A stretch of DNA of 64,000 nt from a bacterium. Lineage in GTDB: Bacteria; Planctomycetota; Planctomycetia; Kolteriales; Kolteriaceae. This document shows, one piece after another, positions 18,434 through 27,490 of this stretch. Position 1 is the first letter of the stretch, and each line of letters starts with the position of its first letter. A program made the translations under genes and the position numbers. Under the pieces are notes generated by a model. It did no database searches. It worked only from the letters and a program-made list of their open reading frames with translations, and was not told the DNA's origin. Where the stretch lies: NCBI GenBank assembly GCA_019753235.1, contig JAIELF010000032.1, forward strand, positions 62,001 to 126,000. Reading direction: 5' to 3'.

Positions 18434-20896
18434 TCACCGGACCGTTGATGATTGCCGCCAAGTGGTGCGAATAGGAGCCTGCTGGATTCGGCTCGTCGAG
18501 TTTTCGGGAGCGACAACCGGTTGCACCGGGGACTCCTCAATCGCGGACGAGGTCCTTCGCAGTTCTTCCGCGATCAGTCCCTCCAAACGCTCGCGCGATT
18601 GCTGTAATAGCTTCGCTTCCAATTCTGATCGCTTAGGGTCGCCGTGGCCGACCCTGTTGGAAGGATGAGACGTGAGCCAAGTTGTTCCCGTGACCGACAA
18701 AATGGAAGGATAGATGACGGCATCGGCCATGATCATCGTCTCGCGAACGTTCTCCGATCGGCTCTCGCGCGTTCGAAAGAGTTTTCCAGCAAGTGGAATG
18801 TCTTGGAGTACCGGTATCCCGCGCGGTGCGCGAGATGCTTGCACGCCGATACGGAATCGACTCACTTCCTGCATCTCGTAGTTGCTGGTTTGCACCTGTG
18901 TATCGATGAAGTGTTTGACGACGCTGGGCGGTTCGCCCGAACCGACGGGGCTCGAAAGCATGGTGCTGTACGGATAATGCAATCGGTACGAAATCGACTG
19001 CCCGTCGGGCTGGATGATAGGCGTGATCTCGACTTCGTTTCCTGACTCGACGCGGTAGTTGTTAGGGGGCGGAGCGAGTTGATCAAGTTGATTGCCGGCC
19101 TGCTGCAATCGAAGCGCATCGGCCAGCAGCGTCCCTCCCGGTCCCGCGGCCCGTGCAGCCGCCCGCGCCGAGAATCGCTCGACTAAACCTTGTGACTCCG
19201 CGACCAAGCCCTCGGCCGTGTCGAGGATTTCCTTCGCCAAGATCGCCCGATTGGGCAGATCCAATTGCACCGTTTGGCCCGGGCTCACACGCGCACTGAC
19301 TCGGTCCCCTGTCACGATCGATGTTGATTCAATCTGCCCCATCCGAACGTCCCAGTGTTCCGACGCCTGGCGAATGTGCCTCATGGCACGCTTGTAGAAC
19401 TGGTTAGCGAAGTCTTGTTCCATGGCGGAGGCAATCTGCCTCAACTCACTATCGACCGTGGCGACGGCCGACCGAAGTTCTGCATCCAGATCGACGATGC
19501 CAGACTCCTGTTCGTCGATCGTTCGGTCCAGAGCAAACTTCTCCAGCGGAAACGAAGGCGTGGCGGACCCACCTTCGGCACGGTGCCAAGCCACCTGTGT
19601 GAGAAGGATCTGATCTGCCTTTATCATTGCCACGCTCGATTGCATTTCGAAGCGATCCTGCGCGACGGCAAGCAGATGGATGGTTGCCGACTGCACCCCA
19701 TTCATGGTGGCGCTACACTCTTGCCCACGCAGCAGTCTCTCTAGATTCACGAATCTGATCTCTTGACGGGAAGACTGTTCGATCAAGGAACGATTAAAAA
19801 CCCCCTTGCATTCTGGACAAGAACCACGGTACATGCCCCGAATCCAGGGATCGTCTTGGGCTGCACGAAAGAGGCCGGCGAGGTATTCACGATCCATCTC
19901 GACAATTTGAGTTTCGACGAGCTTGTCGAATCTCGTCCATACTTCATCGCGAAAGTTGTCATTGGCAAGTGCCGTCAGGTACAGCGTGCCGAGCAAGTCC
20001 AACGACCGCAGGCTCTCGGCCAAAGACTCCGCAGCCTCGTGCCCGGATGATCTTTTGCATCGCCCCATTTCTTCGAGAAAACGCGGGCAGAAGATCTGCA
20101 CGGGGCACTGAGGATGATCGTTGGGCCCCTTTCGCTTTTGAATCGATTCGTTGAAGCTTTGACGAAAGAGCTCCATGCTGCGAATGGTCAGTTGACGAGC
20201 GTGACGAATGTGTTGTTCGAACATATCGTGAACTCGTTCGACATGTTCGCCATCGGGAAGTTCAAACTGGATGGTGTGGATCCCAACTTTGACACGGCCT
20301 ACGGGACGGTCAATCTCATGAACCATCCGGGCCAGTCGATGGACCCCTTTGGGCGGCCCTTGAAGATGAATCATCCCTTTCCCGACAACAGAGATCGTGA
20401 CTTGTGAGGCAGGATCGGGCGATGCTGGATCGCCCGGCGCGAGAATCTGATCCTGATCGGGTTCGTTGACGTCGAATCGTCGCTCTTCGAGAGCGGCTTC
20501 TTTCGCGCGCAGCCCGGCGGCTGCTGCCTCCGCTTGGAGTTGGGCTTGGGTGATGGAATCCGATGGCGACGGAACTGTCGAAGAAAGAGCCGTCGTGAGA
20601 AGCGAACCACCGTCTGGACGCGGCGACGGGTTTTCAAGTTGTCGCTCGGCACGGGCCCGGCTTTCTTTAACCTGTTCGATTGCTTGATCGAGTGCCAGTA
20701 CCGACGCGGGTTCCTTCGCTTCCACCTCGCTAATCGCGTGGCCCCGCAGAACTTCGACCACATGGCGCGCGTCAGGGTAATAGTACAGGTACAAGATTCG
20801 GCTCATGGGCTCGGCTGTCAATGGTGGGTCCGCCGACAGCGGCGGCGCCCACCCGAGAGAACTCACCAACAATACCCAACATCGTCGCCAAGCCAT
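18434..20896 (-). CDS. Orphan secretin-like exported protein
   Basis: An 820-residue protein with a signal peptide (MAWRRCWVLLVSSLGW...LSA). After a short N0-like part and an Ala-rich coiled coil (about 85-160) it has VTISVVGKGMIHLQGPPKGVHRLARM, a secretin N-domain-like element. The C-terminus has EVEITPIIQPDGQSI and, at residues 693-708, GIPVLQDIPLAGKLFR, which is the end motif of type II/III/IV pilus secretins. A CPEC pair lies in the middle. No other secretion genes are near. Secretins form outer-membrane rings, so this may be an orphan porin-like or planctomycete-specific envelope complex. The function is inferred. Confidence 0.6.
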   Translation of the reverse strand: MAWRRCWVLLVSSLGWAPPLSADPPLTAEPMSRILYLYYYPDARHVVEVLRGHAISEVEAKEPASVLALDQAIEQVKESRARAERQLENPSPRPDGGSLLTTALSSTVPSPSDSITQAQLQAEAAAAGLRAKEAALEERRFDVNEPDQDQILAPGDPASPDPASQVTISVVGKGMIHLQGPPKGVHRLARMVHEIDRPVGRVKVGIHTIQFELPDGEHVERVHDMFEQHIRHARQLTIRSMELFRQSFNESIQKRKGPNDHPQCPVQIFCPRFLEEMGRCKRSSGHEAAESLAESLRSLDLLGTLYLTALANDNFRDEVWTRFDKLVETQIVEMDREYLAGLFRAAQDDPWIRGMYRGSCPECKGVFNRSLIEQSSRQEIRFVNLERLLRGQECSATMNGVQSATIHLLAVAQDRFEMQSSVAMIKADQILLTQVAWHRAEGGSATPSFPLEKFALDRTIDEQESGIVDLDAELRSAVATVDSELRQIASAMEQDFANQFYKRAMRHIRQASEHWDVRMGQIESTSIVTGDRVSARVSPGQTVQLDLPNRAILAKEILDTAEGLVAESQGLVERFSARAAARAAGPGGTLLADALRLQQAGNQLDQLAPPPNNYRVESGNEVEITPIIQPDGQSISYRLHYPYSTMLSSPVGSGEPPSVVKHFIDTQVQTSNYEMQEVSRFRIGVQASRAPRGIPVLQDIPLAGKLFRTRESRSENVRETMIMADAVIYPSILSVTGTTWLTSHPSNRVGHGDPKRSELEAKLLQQSRERLEGLIAEELRRTSSAIEESPVQPVVAPENSTSRIQQAPIRTTWRQSSTVR

Positions 20897-21087
20897 GAAG
20901 CACCTTGTTCCGCGAATGAGTCTCTTAAAAACATTTCCCGGTTTATCGGTGGATGCCAGATGCAGAGCCTGGTGCGGAAAACACGATCGATCTGCTTCGC
21001 GAGATACCCGAAAGCGAAAAGCAGGTAAAGCCTTCGCAGGATGGAAAATATGTCAGCATGAACTCGGCAAGAGAGACAAGCGACTCT

Positions 21088-21975
21088 TTAGGGAGTAGGT
21101 TCCTCGTCGCGGGCTAGCCGTTCGTCGATCGGAGCTTTGCCATCCTTCCCGACGACAAAGGGAGAGAGATCGACGCCGCCCCGAGTCTCCTGCTCGACGA
21201 TCCGCAGTTTCTCCTCCAACCTTTGGATCATTCTTGCCATTTTCTCCATCCGGGCGACAAGTGAGTCTTGTTTAGGGGGCCTGGGGACTTCGGGGTACGC
21301 CAGTTGCCTTTGTAGGGCGGCAAAAAAGAAATTGGGATCGCGACCGATGTTCGCCCGCGCGATTCGCCCCTCTTTCTCGCCGAAGAGAATCGCGAACGGA
21401 GGTTCGTAATCGGGTTCCTCTCGCCTCTTCTCGAGCACAAACGAGACACTTCGCACAAAGACCAGTTCAGGCAACTCTCGAACGCCAAGCTGGCTTCGAA
21501 CGACATCAAAGTACGCGACCCAGTCGTCGTCAAACGCGCCGTCGGCGGCCATTCGGCGAAGACCTTCCATGTAGCCCAGTCGATTTCGGCTCAGCGCTTC
21601 GATCTGGAAAACGAACAACCCGGCCGGGGTCGGTTCGGTGGCTCGATACGTCGCTTCTCGCTCGAGAATCAGGGTAGCCTGTTCGAAGGTCAATCGATTG
21701 TTGTCGCTTTCCGACTGCGATAACACGAAGGCTTGAAAGGGAGTGAAATAGTGGGGCAACCGTTCACAGGCAGCACTTAAGAGCCCGCTGTGCTTGAGCT
21801 CGGCAACCATGAATTGGATCGCAAATGGAAGTCGCGTCGTCGACAAGATCTCTTGCTGAATCTGATCGAGCACCTCTTGGATGGGCCGACCTTCACCTTG
21901 GCGGTCTCGGCAGGTTCGAAAAAAGTACGCCTGTTCGACGTATTCCTCTCGCGAGTGGACCGGTGTCTTTGCCAT
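21088..21975 (-). CDS. Conserved hypothetical protein upstream of the secretin-like gene
   Basis: A soluble protein of 295 residues starting MAKTPVHSREEYVEQAYFF. It is mostly alpha-helical with a C-terminal coiled coil (about residues 240-270) and a polar tail. I do not recognise the family, although the opening SREEYVEQAYFF and the segment LPFAIQFMVAELKHSG have the look of a conserved planctomycete protein. It lies 191 bases upstream of the secretin-like gene on the same strand, so co-transcription is possible. An in-frame upstream start would add nine residues; MAKTPV is preferred. Confidence 0.7.
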   Translation of the reverse strand: MAKTPVHSREEYVEQAYFFRTCRDRQGEGRPIQEVLDQIQQEILSTTRLPFAIQFMVAELKHSGLLSAACERLPHYFTPFQAFVLSQSESDNNRLTFEQATLILEREATYRATEPTPAGLFVFQIEALSRNRLGYMEGLRRMAADGAFDDDWVAYFDVVRSQLGVRELPELVFVRSVSFVLEKRREEPDYEPPFAILFGEKEGRIARANIGRDPNFFFAALQRQLAYPEVPRPPKQDSLVARMEKMARMIQRLEEKLRIVEQETRGGVDLSPFVVGKDGKAPIDERLARDEEPTP

Positions 21976-22273
21976 AGGACTCAGTTTACCAAAGAGGACC
22001 AAACTTATCGCCGCTACCTGATTTGGCCAGTCTCCGCAGGATGACCGATGGGCGTTGTTTTCAGCATGATCCGATCAGTCAGAAGATCTCTTCCGATCGG
22101 TCGATCCAGAGAAATCGGCAGAATCCCTCAAATTACCCCCACCTGCCGAGCGATATAGAAGACGGGCTCGCTGAATCGCGCCTGGTTTCTCGGCATGGTC
22201 GAGCAGAACGGCTCGGCACGCCAAGGGAGCGATTCCGACAGGTCCTCGATACGCGAGGCAAGGAGATTCGACC

Positions 22274-22903
22274 ATGCTGACCCGTCAACCAGAGCGTTCG
22301 TTGCTGGCAGAATCAGCAGCCATCGCGCGGCGAGGGGCTCTGGTGCTTTTGGCCTGCGTATCTTTGGGAATACCTGGTTGCTCGGTCGATCCCGTCTACA
22401 CGGGCGACCTTCCCTTCCCCTTTTGGTTGCCTGTCCCGGTGCCTCAGATTATCGGCGACAACATTCAGGAGTGGAAGGAGAAGGATTATCGCGACGTGCC
22501 GATCATGCCTCCTGTGCGAGATTATGCACCCGCGTTTTGCATGGATCCCCCCAGCGAGTACGACATTGTTCGCTCGATGAAGAAGCCAAGCCGGGGCGGC
22601 AAGATCCCGTACCTCTATGAGGTCCACTACAACAACATGGAATTCGTCGTCGAGAAGCTGGTCGATTCGATCGACGATTGCCGATTCTATCCTCTCGTCG
22701 GGCCGGCCCAGCTTCATCACTGTCACTACAAGGTCACGATCTACTACGACCGAATCCGTCGCTCGTACTACCCCTTCTCGTGGGAAGTCTCCGACAAGGA
22801 TGTCGAAGTGGTCTACATCGATAAGGACCATTTCCACATCTGCACGAGCCCCGAACAAGAGGCGATCCCCGAGAGCTATCAAGACATCTACGGAGCCTAT
22901 TAA
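22274..22903 (+). CDS. Hypothetical lipoprotein
   Basis: A 209-residue protein with a hydrophobic N-terminal segment (ALVLLACVSLGIPGC) whose Cys36 sits in an acceptable lipobox, so it is probably a lipid-anchored envelope protein. The mature part is rich in Tyr, Pro, Asp and His (YEVHYNNMEF, LHHCHYKVTIYYDRIRRSYYPFSW) and ends EAIPESYQDIYGAY. The family is not recognised. AAGGAG stands eight bases before the ATG. It is followed by a strong intrinsic terminator, so it is likely a single-gene transcript. Confidence 0.72.
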   Translation: MLTRQPERSLLAESAAIARRGALVLLACVSLGIPGCSVDPVYTGDLPFPFWLPVPVPQIIGDNIQEWKEKDYRDVPIMPPVRDYAPAFCMDPPSEYDIVRSMKKPSRGGKIPYLYEVHYNNMEFVVEKLVDSIDDCRFYPLVGPAQLHHCHYKVTIYYDRIRRSYYPFSWEVSDKDVEVVYIDKDHFHICTSPEQEAIPESYQDIYGAY

Positions 22904-22952
22904 GCAAGCCGATCCTTTCGGCCTGTGGGCTCCTGTTTCCTGCAATGCCTCG

Positions 22953-22984
22953 AACGCCTGCCTAGTCCGCAGGCGTTTTATTTT
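22953..22984 (+). terminator. Rho-independent terminator after the lipoprotein gene
   Basis: AACGCCTGC (22953-22961) and GCAGGCGTT (22969-22977) form a perfect nine-base stem around a seven-base loop. TTATTTT follows directly. It lies 50 bases after the lipoprotein stop codon. Confidence 0.85.
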
Positions 22985-23121
22985 GCATGAACCGTTGTCG
23001 GCGCCGGCTTTCCTTTCGATCTATCGGCATGGCTCCATTGCCGCCTCGACCTTCGCGGACCATTTGTCAACGACGGTTCACCAACCTACGATGACCAAGA
23101 CGCACATCAAGGAGTCGTTTC

Positions 23122-24906
23122 ATGGCTACCGACAATATTCATTCACTTCGGCTTTGGCCAGCGTGGTTGATCGTCCTCATCCAGGCGGGACTGATGATCT
23201 TTACCGTGACGGCGGAGTTTGACAATTTCACCCGCTTCGTTGCGATGATGGCCGGCCCTTTGGTCTGTACGCTTGGGTTCATCGTTTACCTGTTGGGCTT
23301 CAGTCGTCTCGGTTGGCGAGAGAGCCTGGGCTTGTTGGCGGTCTCGATCGTCGCGGTCTTAGTTCTCGTTTTCGCGGGGCATGAATCGGTTCGCTCGGGC
23401 CTCTGGGTTTACGGCGTTCCGCTGATGATGTTGCTGGTGACGCTGGGGCTGACGCTTGTTGCCAAAAGTTCCAATCGATTCGCTACTCCTGCGCTGCTCA
23501 GCCTTTTGGGATGGGCGGCATTCGCTCCTGCTCGGTTGGATGGATTCGATGGAACTTACATCCCCGAGTTCGCGTGGCGTTGGTCCCCCCAGCGAGGCGA
23601 ACAACGTTTGACGAATTCTGTTCGCAGCCCCAAGGATTCAAACGAGATATTTCCCGATCAAATCGTCGAAGGGGATTGGCCCGGCTTTCGGGGCCCGCAG
23701 CGCGATAGCCAGGTCTTGAAGGTTGCGATCAATACCGACTGGGCCAAAAAAGAACCGAAAATCCTTTGGACGATCCCGGTCGGATTGTCGTGGTCGTCGA
23801 TGTCGGTTGTCGGTGATTGGCTATTCACTCAAGAGCAGCTCGGCAACGAAGAAGCGGTTGTCTGCTACAACACGAAGACCGGCCAAGAACGCTGGCGCCA
23901 CGTCGCCCCTGCCCTATTCAAAGAAATTGTCTCCGGGCCCGGGCCGCGCGCGACCCCGACCGTCGATGGACAACGACTCTACACGGTGGGGGGGACAGGT
24001 CTCTTTCACGCCCTTGAAGCCGGCACCGGAAAAGAAATCTGGATGCATGATCTGATCAAAGAGTATGGCGCCCGGCTGCCAGAATGGGGTTTCTCGTGTT
24101 CCCCGCTGGTGATGGCCGAGCAGGTTGTTGTCTACGTCGATGGCAAAGATGGTCGGGGCCTGGTCGCCTTTCAAACTCAGACCGGCAAAGAGACTTGGCA
24201 CATCCCCATCTCGGGAATGAATTACGCATCGGCCCAAAAGGTCGTGATCGGCGGCGTCGACATGATGCTATTCGTCGGCGATCAAGGACTACTGGGAATC
24301 GAACCGGCCACCGGAAAGATACTCTTCGATATCAAGCCGACTGGCTTCAAAATGGCACCCATGGTGCAACCGCAACTAATCGACGGGAACTCCATCATCC
24401 TCGCCGTCGGCGATGGAGCAGGATCCGCCCGCGTCACCGTGACCCCACCCGGAGAATCCATCACGCGAGGAGATCCTCCAGCGGATCGGCCGGTCGCTTT
24501 CGCCAGTGACACCAAGGAGTCACCCGCTTCTGTCTGGTCGGTGAAACAGGATTGGGAAACGAAAAGCTTAAAGCCAGCATTCAACGACTTCGTTCAGCAT
24601 GACGGAGCACTCTTCGGCTTCGATCAAAACATCTTTGCTTGTATCGACGCAAAAACCGGCAGCAAGCTATGGAAGAAAGGCAGGTACGGATTCGGGCAGG
24701 CAATCGCGTTTCCGGAATCGAAGGCGGTTCTTGTGGTTGCCGAGTCGGGCGAGATTATTCTCATCGCGATGGACAAGAAAGAGCACCGCGAACTTGGAAC
24801 ATTCCCGGCGGTCGAGGGAAAAACATGGAATCACCCTGCATTCGCCCATGGCGTTCTTTTCGTCCGTAGCGGCGAGGAAATGGCCGCCATTGATATCTTA
24901 CCTTGA
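23122..24906 (+). CDS. Membrane-anchored PQQ-like beta-propeller protein
   Basis: A 594-residue protein with four or five N-terminal transmembrane helices (residues about 12-140) followed by a beta-propeller of PQQ-binding-like repeats. The repeat hallmark xxTGxExWxx appears as NTKTGQERW, EAGTGKEIW, QTQTGKETW and DAKTGSKLW. The linker WPGFRGPQRDS is characteristic of planctomycete proteins of this kind, in which the propeller probably does not bind PQQ catalytically. The role is unknown, possibly scaffold or oxidoreductase-like. AAGGAG lies eight bases before the ATG. Confidence 0.85.
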   Translation: MATDNIHSLRLWPAWLIVLIQAGLMIFTVTAEFDNFTRFVAMMAGPLVCTLGFIVYLLGFSRLGWRESLGLLAVSIVAVLVLVFAGHESVRSGLWVYGVPLMMLLVTLGLTLVAKSSNRFATPALLSLLGWAAFAPARLDGFDGTYIPEFAWRWSPQRGEQRLTNSVRSPKDSNEIFPDQIVEGDWPGFRGPQRDSQVLKVAINTDWAKKEPKILWTIPVGLSWSSMSVVGDWLFTQEQLGNEEAVVCYNTKTGQERWRHVAPALFKEIVSGPGPRATPTVDGQRLYTVGGTGLFHALEAGTGKEIWMHDLIKEYGARLPEWGFSCSPLVMAEQVVVYVDGKDGRGLVAFQTQTGKETWHIPISGMNYASAQKVVIGGVDMMLFVGDQGLLGIEPATGKILFDIKPTGFKMAPMVQPQLIDGNSIILAVGDGAGSARVTVTPPGESITRGDPPADRPVAFASDTKESPASVWSVKQDWETKSLKPAFNDFVQHDGALFGFDQNIFACIDAKTGSKLWKKGRYGFGQAIAFPESKAVLVVAESGEIILIAMDKKEHRELGTFPAVEGKTWNHPAFAHGVLFVRSGEEMAAIDILP

Positions 24907-25035
24907 TCACAAGAACGACAAGCAGAGTCGACTCGATGCTTGCCCCGAACCCGTCGAGGCTGATAACGTCTTTCATGCAGGACAACGAGCACGTCGCTCG
25001 CTTCCCCCCTGATCGCCGCACCAAGGACGTGGTCG

Positions 25036-25893
25036 ATGGCATCCTCGACAAGTCGGTTTCTGATACTCGGCAACGGTGAAAAGCCCCACGTCCCGGCTCA
25101 AGCAGAACGTCTTCGAAAGGAGATCGAGGCCGCCGGCGCCACGGTCGAGAAGCTCGATCTGACGGGCGAGATATCCGTCGAGGGTCATCACGCGGAGTTA
25201 GCAATCGTCTTAGGTGGCGATGGTGCGATTCTGCGTGCCGCCCATCAAATGGGAAAGTCGCAAGTCCCTGTGCTCGGTATCAATCTTGGCCGACTTGGGT
25301 TCCTAGCCGAGATCGGCTCTGCCGAGATCGATGGCGCTCTTCCGATTCTTTTGGCAGGCAAGTACGACGTCAGCACCCACGTGATGATGGAGTGCACGGT
25401 CCGGTCGGGCCGAACGAGCGAGACGTTTCCTGTGCTCAATGAAGTCGTCATCTCGGCAGGCCCACCCTTCCGCATCACCGGTGTCGAACTCGATATCGAC
25501 GGCGAGAAAGTGGCAACGTTCTTTGGCGATGGATTGATCCTCAGCACACCGATTGGAAGCACCGCCCACAACTTGGCGGCCGGCGGACCGATCCTTCGGC
25601 AAACACTTCCCGCCATCGCGATTACGCCGATTTGTCCTCACTCGCTGACGTTTCGACCTTTGGTGGAATCGGCCGAGCGAACCTTCACCCTTCGCTGCCC
25701 GAATCCATCGCAGGGAGCAACTCTCATCATCGACGGATTCTTGCAGTTCCCCATGTTGCCCATCGACGATGTTCATGTTCGGCGACGAGAGATCGACTTT
25801 AAGCTCGCCCGGATCCCGGGGAAGAGCTACTACCGCACTCTTACCACCAAACTCGCGTGGGGCTCGCCGCATGATGGCTCTGTCGGAAGGTGA
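25036..25893 (+). CDS. nadK: NAD kinase
   Basis: NAD kinase phosphorylates NAD to NADP using ATP or polyphosphate. The 285-residue protein has the GGDG motif (VLGGDGAILRAAH), the GINLGRLGFLAEI segment, the NEVVI motif and the STPIGSTAHNLAAGGPI glycine-rich motif. Length is normal. AAGGA precedes ATG 25036. It is convergent with the TatD gene. Identification is secure; nadE lies 12 kb downstream on the same strand. Confidence 0.94.
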   Translation: MASSTSRFLILGNGEKPHVPAQAERLRKEIEAAGATVEKLDLTGEISVEGHHAELAIVLGGDGAILRAAHQMGKSQVPVLGINLGRLGFLAEIGSAEIDGALPILLAGKYDVSTHVMMECTVRSGRTSETFPVLNEVVISAGPPFRITGVELDIDGEKVATFFGDGLILSTPIGSTAHNLAAGGPILRQTLPAIAITPICPHSLTFRPLVESAERTFTLRCPNPSQGATLIIDGFLQFPMLPIDDVHVRRREIDFKLARIPGKSYYRTLTTKLAWGSPHDGSVGR

Positions 25894-25966
25894 TCATCAC
25901 CGCGGGCCGTCGACGTTGAAGAGACTCGTCAGGCCACTTGATCGAAGCGATAGAGCAACAGATCGT

Positions 25967-26791
25967 TCACGAAGCATCAGTCTCTTGACTCGATAGAGAT
26001 CTTGTTTCGTCGGGAAGATGAAAGAGTCGACGAGCGTTGGCAGACGTTGCTTGCGCGATGGTCTCTTCATCCACATGCCGAGCCTGTGCGATGCATTTCC
26101 CTGTCCAGACAACATAGGCCGGCTCGTTTGACTGACCTCGCTTGGGCTCGGGCGATAGGTACGGACTATCCGTTTCCACCAGGAGCCGATCAAGCGGGAT
26201 CGCCGCCGCCAGCTCGCGAAGCGATTGATTCTTTTTAAAAGTGACCATCCCGGCCAGTGAAATGTAGAGGCCCAACTCGAGGCAGGTCTCGGCCATCTCC
26301 AAGCCACCGACGAAGCTGTGCATCACACCCGAAATCGGTTGCCCTGTCCGATCAGCATGGGCCCGCAACAGGCGTAGTGTCGGCTCCTCGGCATCCCTGC
26401 AATGAATCACGACCGGCTTCCCGAGTTCGCTTGATCGATGGAGATGACGGGCAAAGCTTGCCTCTTGCTGATCAAAGGGGACGGTTTTCCAGTATCGATC
26501 GAGACCGGTCTCGCCGATCCCCACCACCCGCGGGTCGGCCGCCAGCTCCTGAACAGAATCGAGATCCTGTGGGGTCTGTTCGAGAATGTTGTTGGGGTGC
26601 GTGCCTACGGTCGGCGAAAGCATCGGGTACTGACGAGCCAATTCCAGAGCCCGGCGACTATCCGCCAAATTGGTCCCAATGACGACGATGTGGGCGACGC
26701 CGGCCAACCGGGCCCGATCGATCACCTCTGGAACATGGTCGACAAAAGCATCAGAGCTCAGGTGCGCGTGTGTATCAATCCAAATGCTCAT
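25967..26791 (-). CDS. TatD family metal-dependent deoxyribonuclease
   Basis: A 274-residue TIM-barrel amidohydrolase-superfamily protein. Metal ligands are visible as DTHAHLSS near the N-terminus, the glutamate in GIGETGLDRYW, the histidine in VIHCRDAEE, the histidine in GVMHSFVGG and the aspartate in LVETDSPYLSP. TatD proteins are 3'-5' exonucleases linked to repair of oxidative damage. The start MSIWIDTHAHL is the usual family start, with a G-rich run just upstream; the longer frame adds ten family-foreign residues. Confidence 0.92.
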   Translation of the reverse strand: MSIWIDTHAHLSSDAFVDHVPEVIDRARLAGVAHIVVIGTNLADSRRALELARQYPMLSPTVGTHPNNILEQTPQDLDSVQELAADPRVVGIGETGLDRYWKTVPFDQQEASFARHLHRSSELGKPVVIHCRDAEEPTLRLLRAHADRTGQPISGVMHSFVGGLEMAETCLELGLYISLAGMVTFKKNQSLRELAAAIPLDRLLVETDSPYLSPEPKRGQSNEPAYVVWTGKCIAQARHVDEETIAQATSANARRLFHLPDETRSLSSQETDAS

Positions 26792-26885
26792 GGGCCCCCC
26801 GGATCCCGAATTGCTCGCCACTGATTGCGAGAGTCGCCACTATCCCCACCGGCCGGGAACCTTATATTGATCTTTCAGAGAACGT

Positions 26886-27356
26886 GTGGCCGACGAAAAG
26901 AGGGTTTCTCGCGTGGACAATCGGACCTACAAAATCTTGATTGCCGACGATAACGTTCAAAATGTTGAACTGCTAGAAGCGTACCTAGCGGAGCTCGACT
27001 GCACGATTTCCATTGCCGCCGACGGTGAGGAAACCCTTGCCAAGGTCGGGCAAGATAAGCCTGATCTGCTGCTTTTGGACATCATGATGCCGAAAATGAG
27101 CGGGTTCGAGGTTTGCCGAAAGTTGAAGGGTGACCCTGCGACGCGCGATATTCAGATTCTCATGATCACCTCGTTGCACGAGACGGCCGACATCGATCGT
27201 GGCGTCGAAGCGGGAACCGACGATTTTCTGACCAAGCCGGTCCAGAAGCAGATCTTGCTCACGCGGGTCAAAAGCTTACTGAAAGTTCGACATCTTCAAT
27301 CCGAATTGGAGCGAACTCTCTCGTACTTGAAAGAGGTTGAAGGAAGACGCTCCTAG
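26886..27356 (+). CDS. Stand-alone response regulator (receiver domain)
   Basis: A 156-residue CheY-like receiver. The acidic pair is in IADDN, the phospho-acceptor aspartate is in LLLLDIMMPKMSG, the Thr/Ser is in LMITS and the lysine is in FLTKPV. A short coiled coil (VRHLQSELERTLSYLKEVEG) follows, with no output domain. This form passes phosphate to, or binds, another protein. GTG 26886 is taken as start, but GTG 26913 has a better placed AGAGGG and would start VDNRTYKILIADD. It is a possible partner for the unlinked kinase at 8.9 kb, which is speculation. Confidence 0.88.
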   Translation: MADEKRVSRVDNRTYKILIADDNVQNVELLEAYLAELDCTISIAADGEETLAKVGQDKPDLLLLDIMMPKMSGFEVCRKLKGDPATRDIQILMITSLHETADIDRGVEAGTDDFLTKPVQKQILLTRVKSLLKVRHLQSELERTLSYLKEVEGRRS

Positions 27357-27490
27357 CGAGGAACGGCCACTGGGCGCTTGGGTCTGACATCCTCTTGCTC
27401 GCGCAGGCGTTTGCCGATCAAACAACTCCTTCCTTTTCTGTCGATCACCCACCAGGCTTGACAAGCTATTTGAGAAGGGAAAAAGACAAC

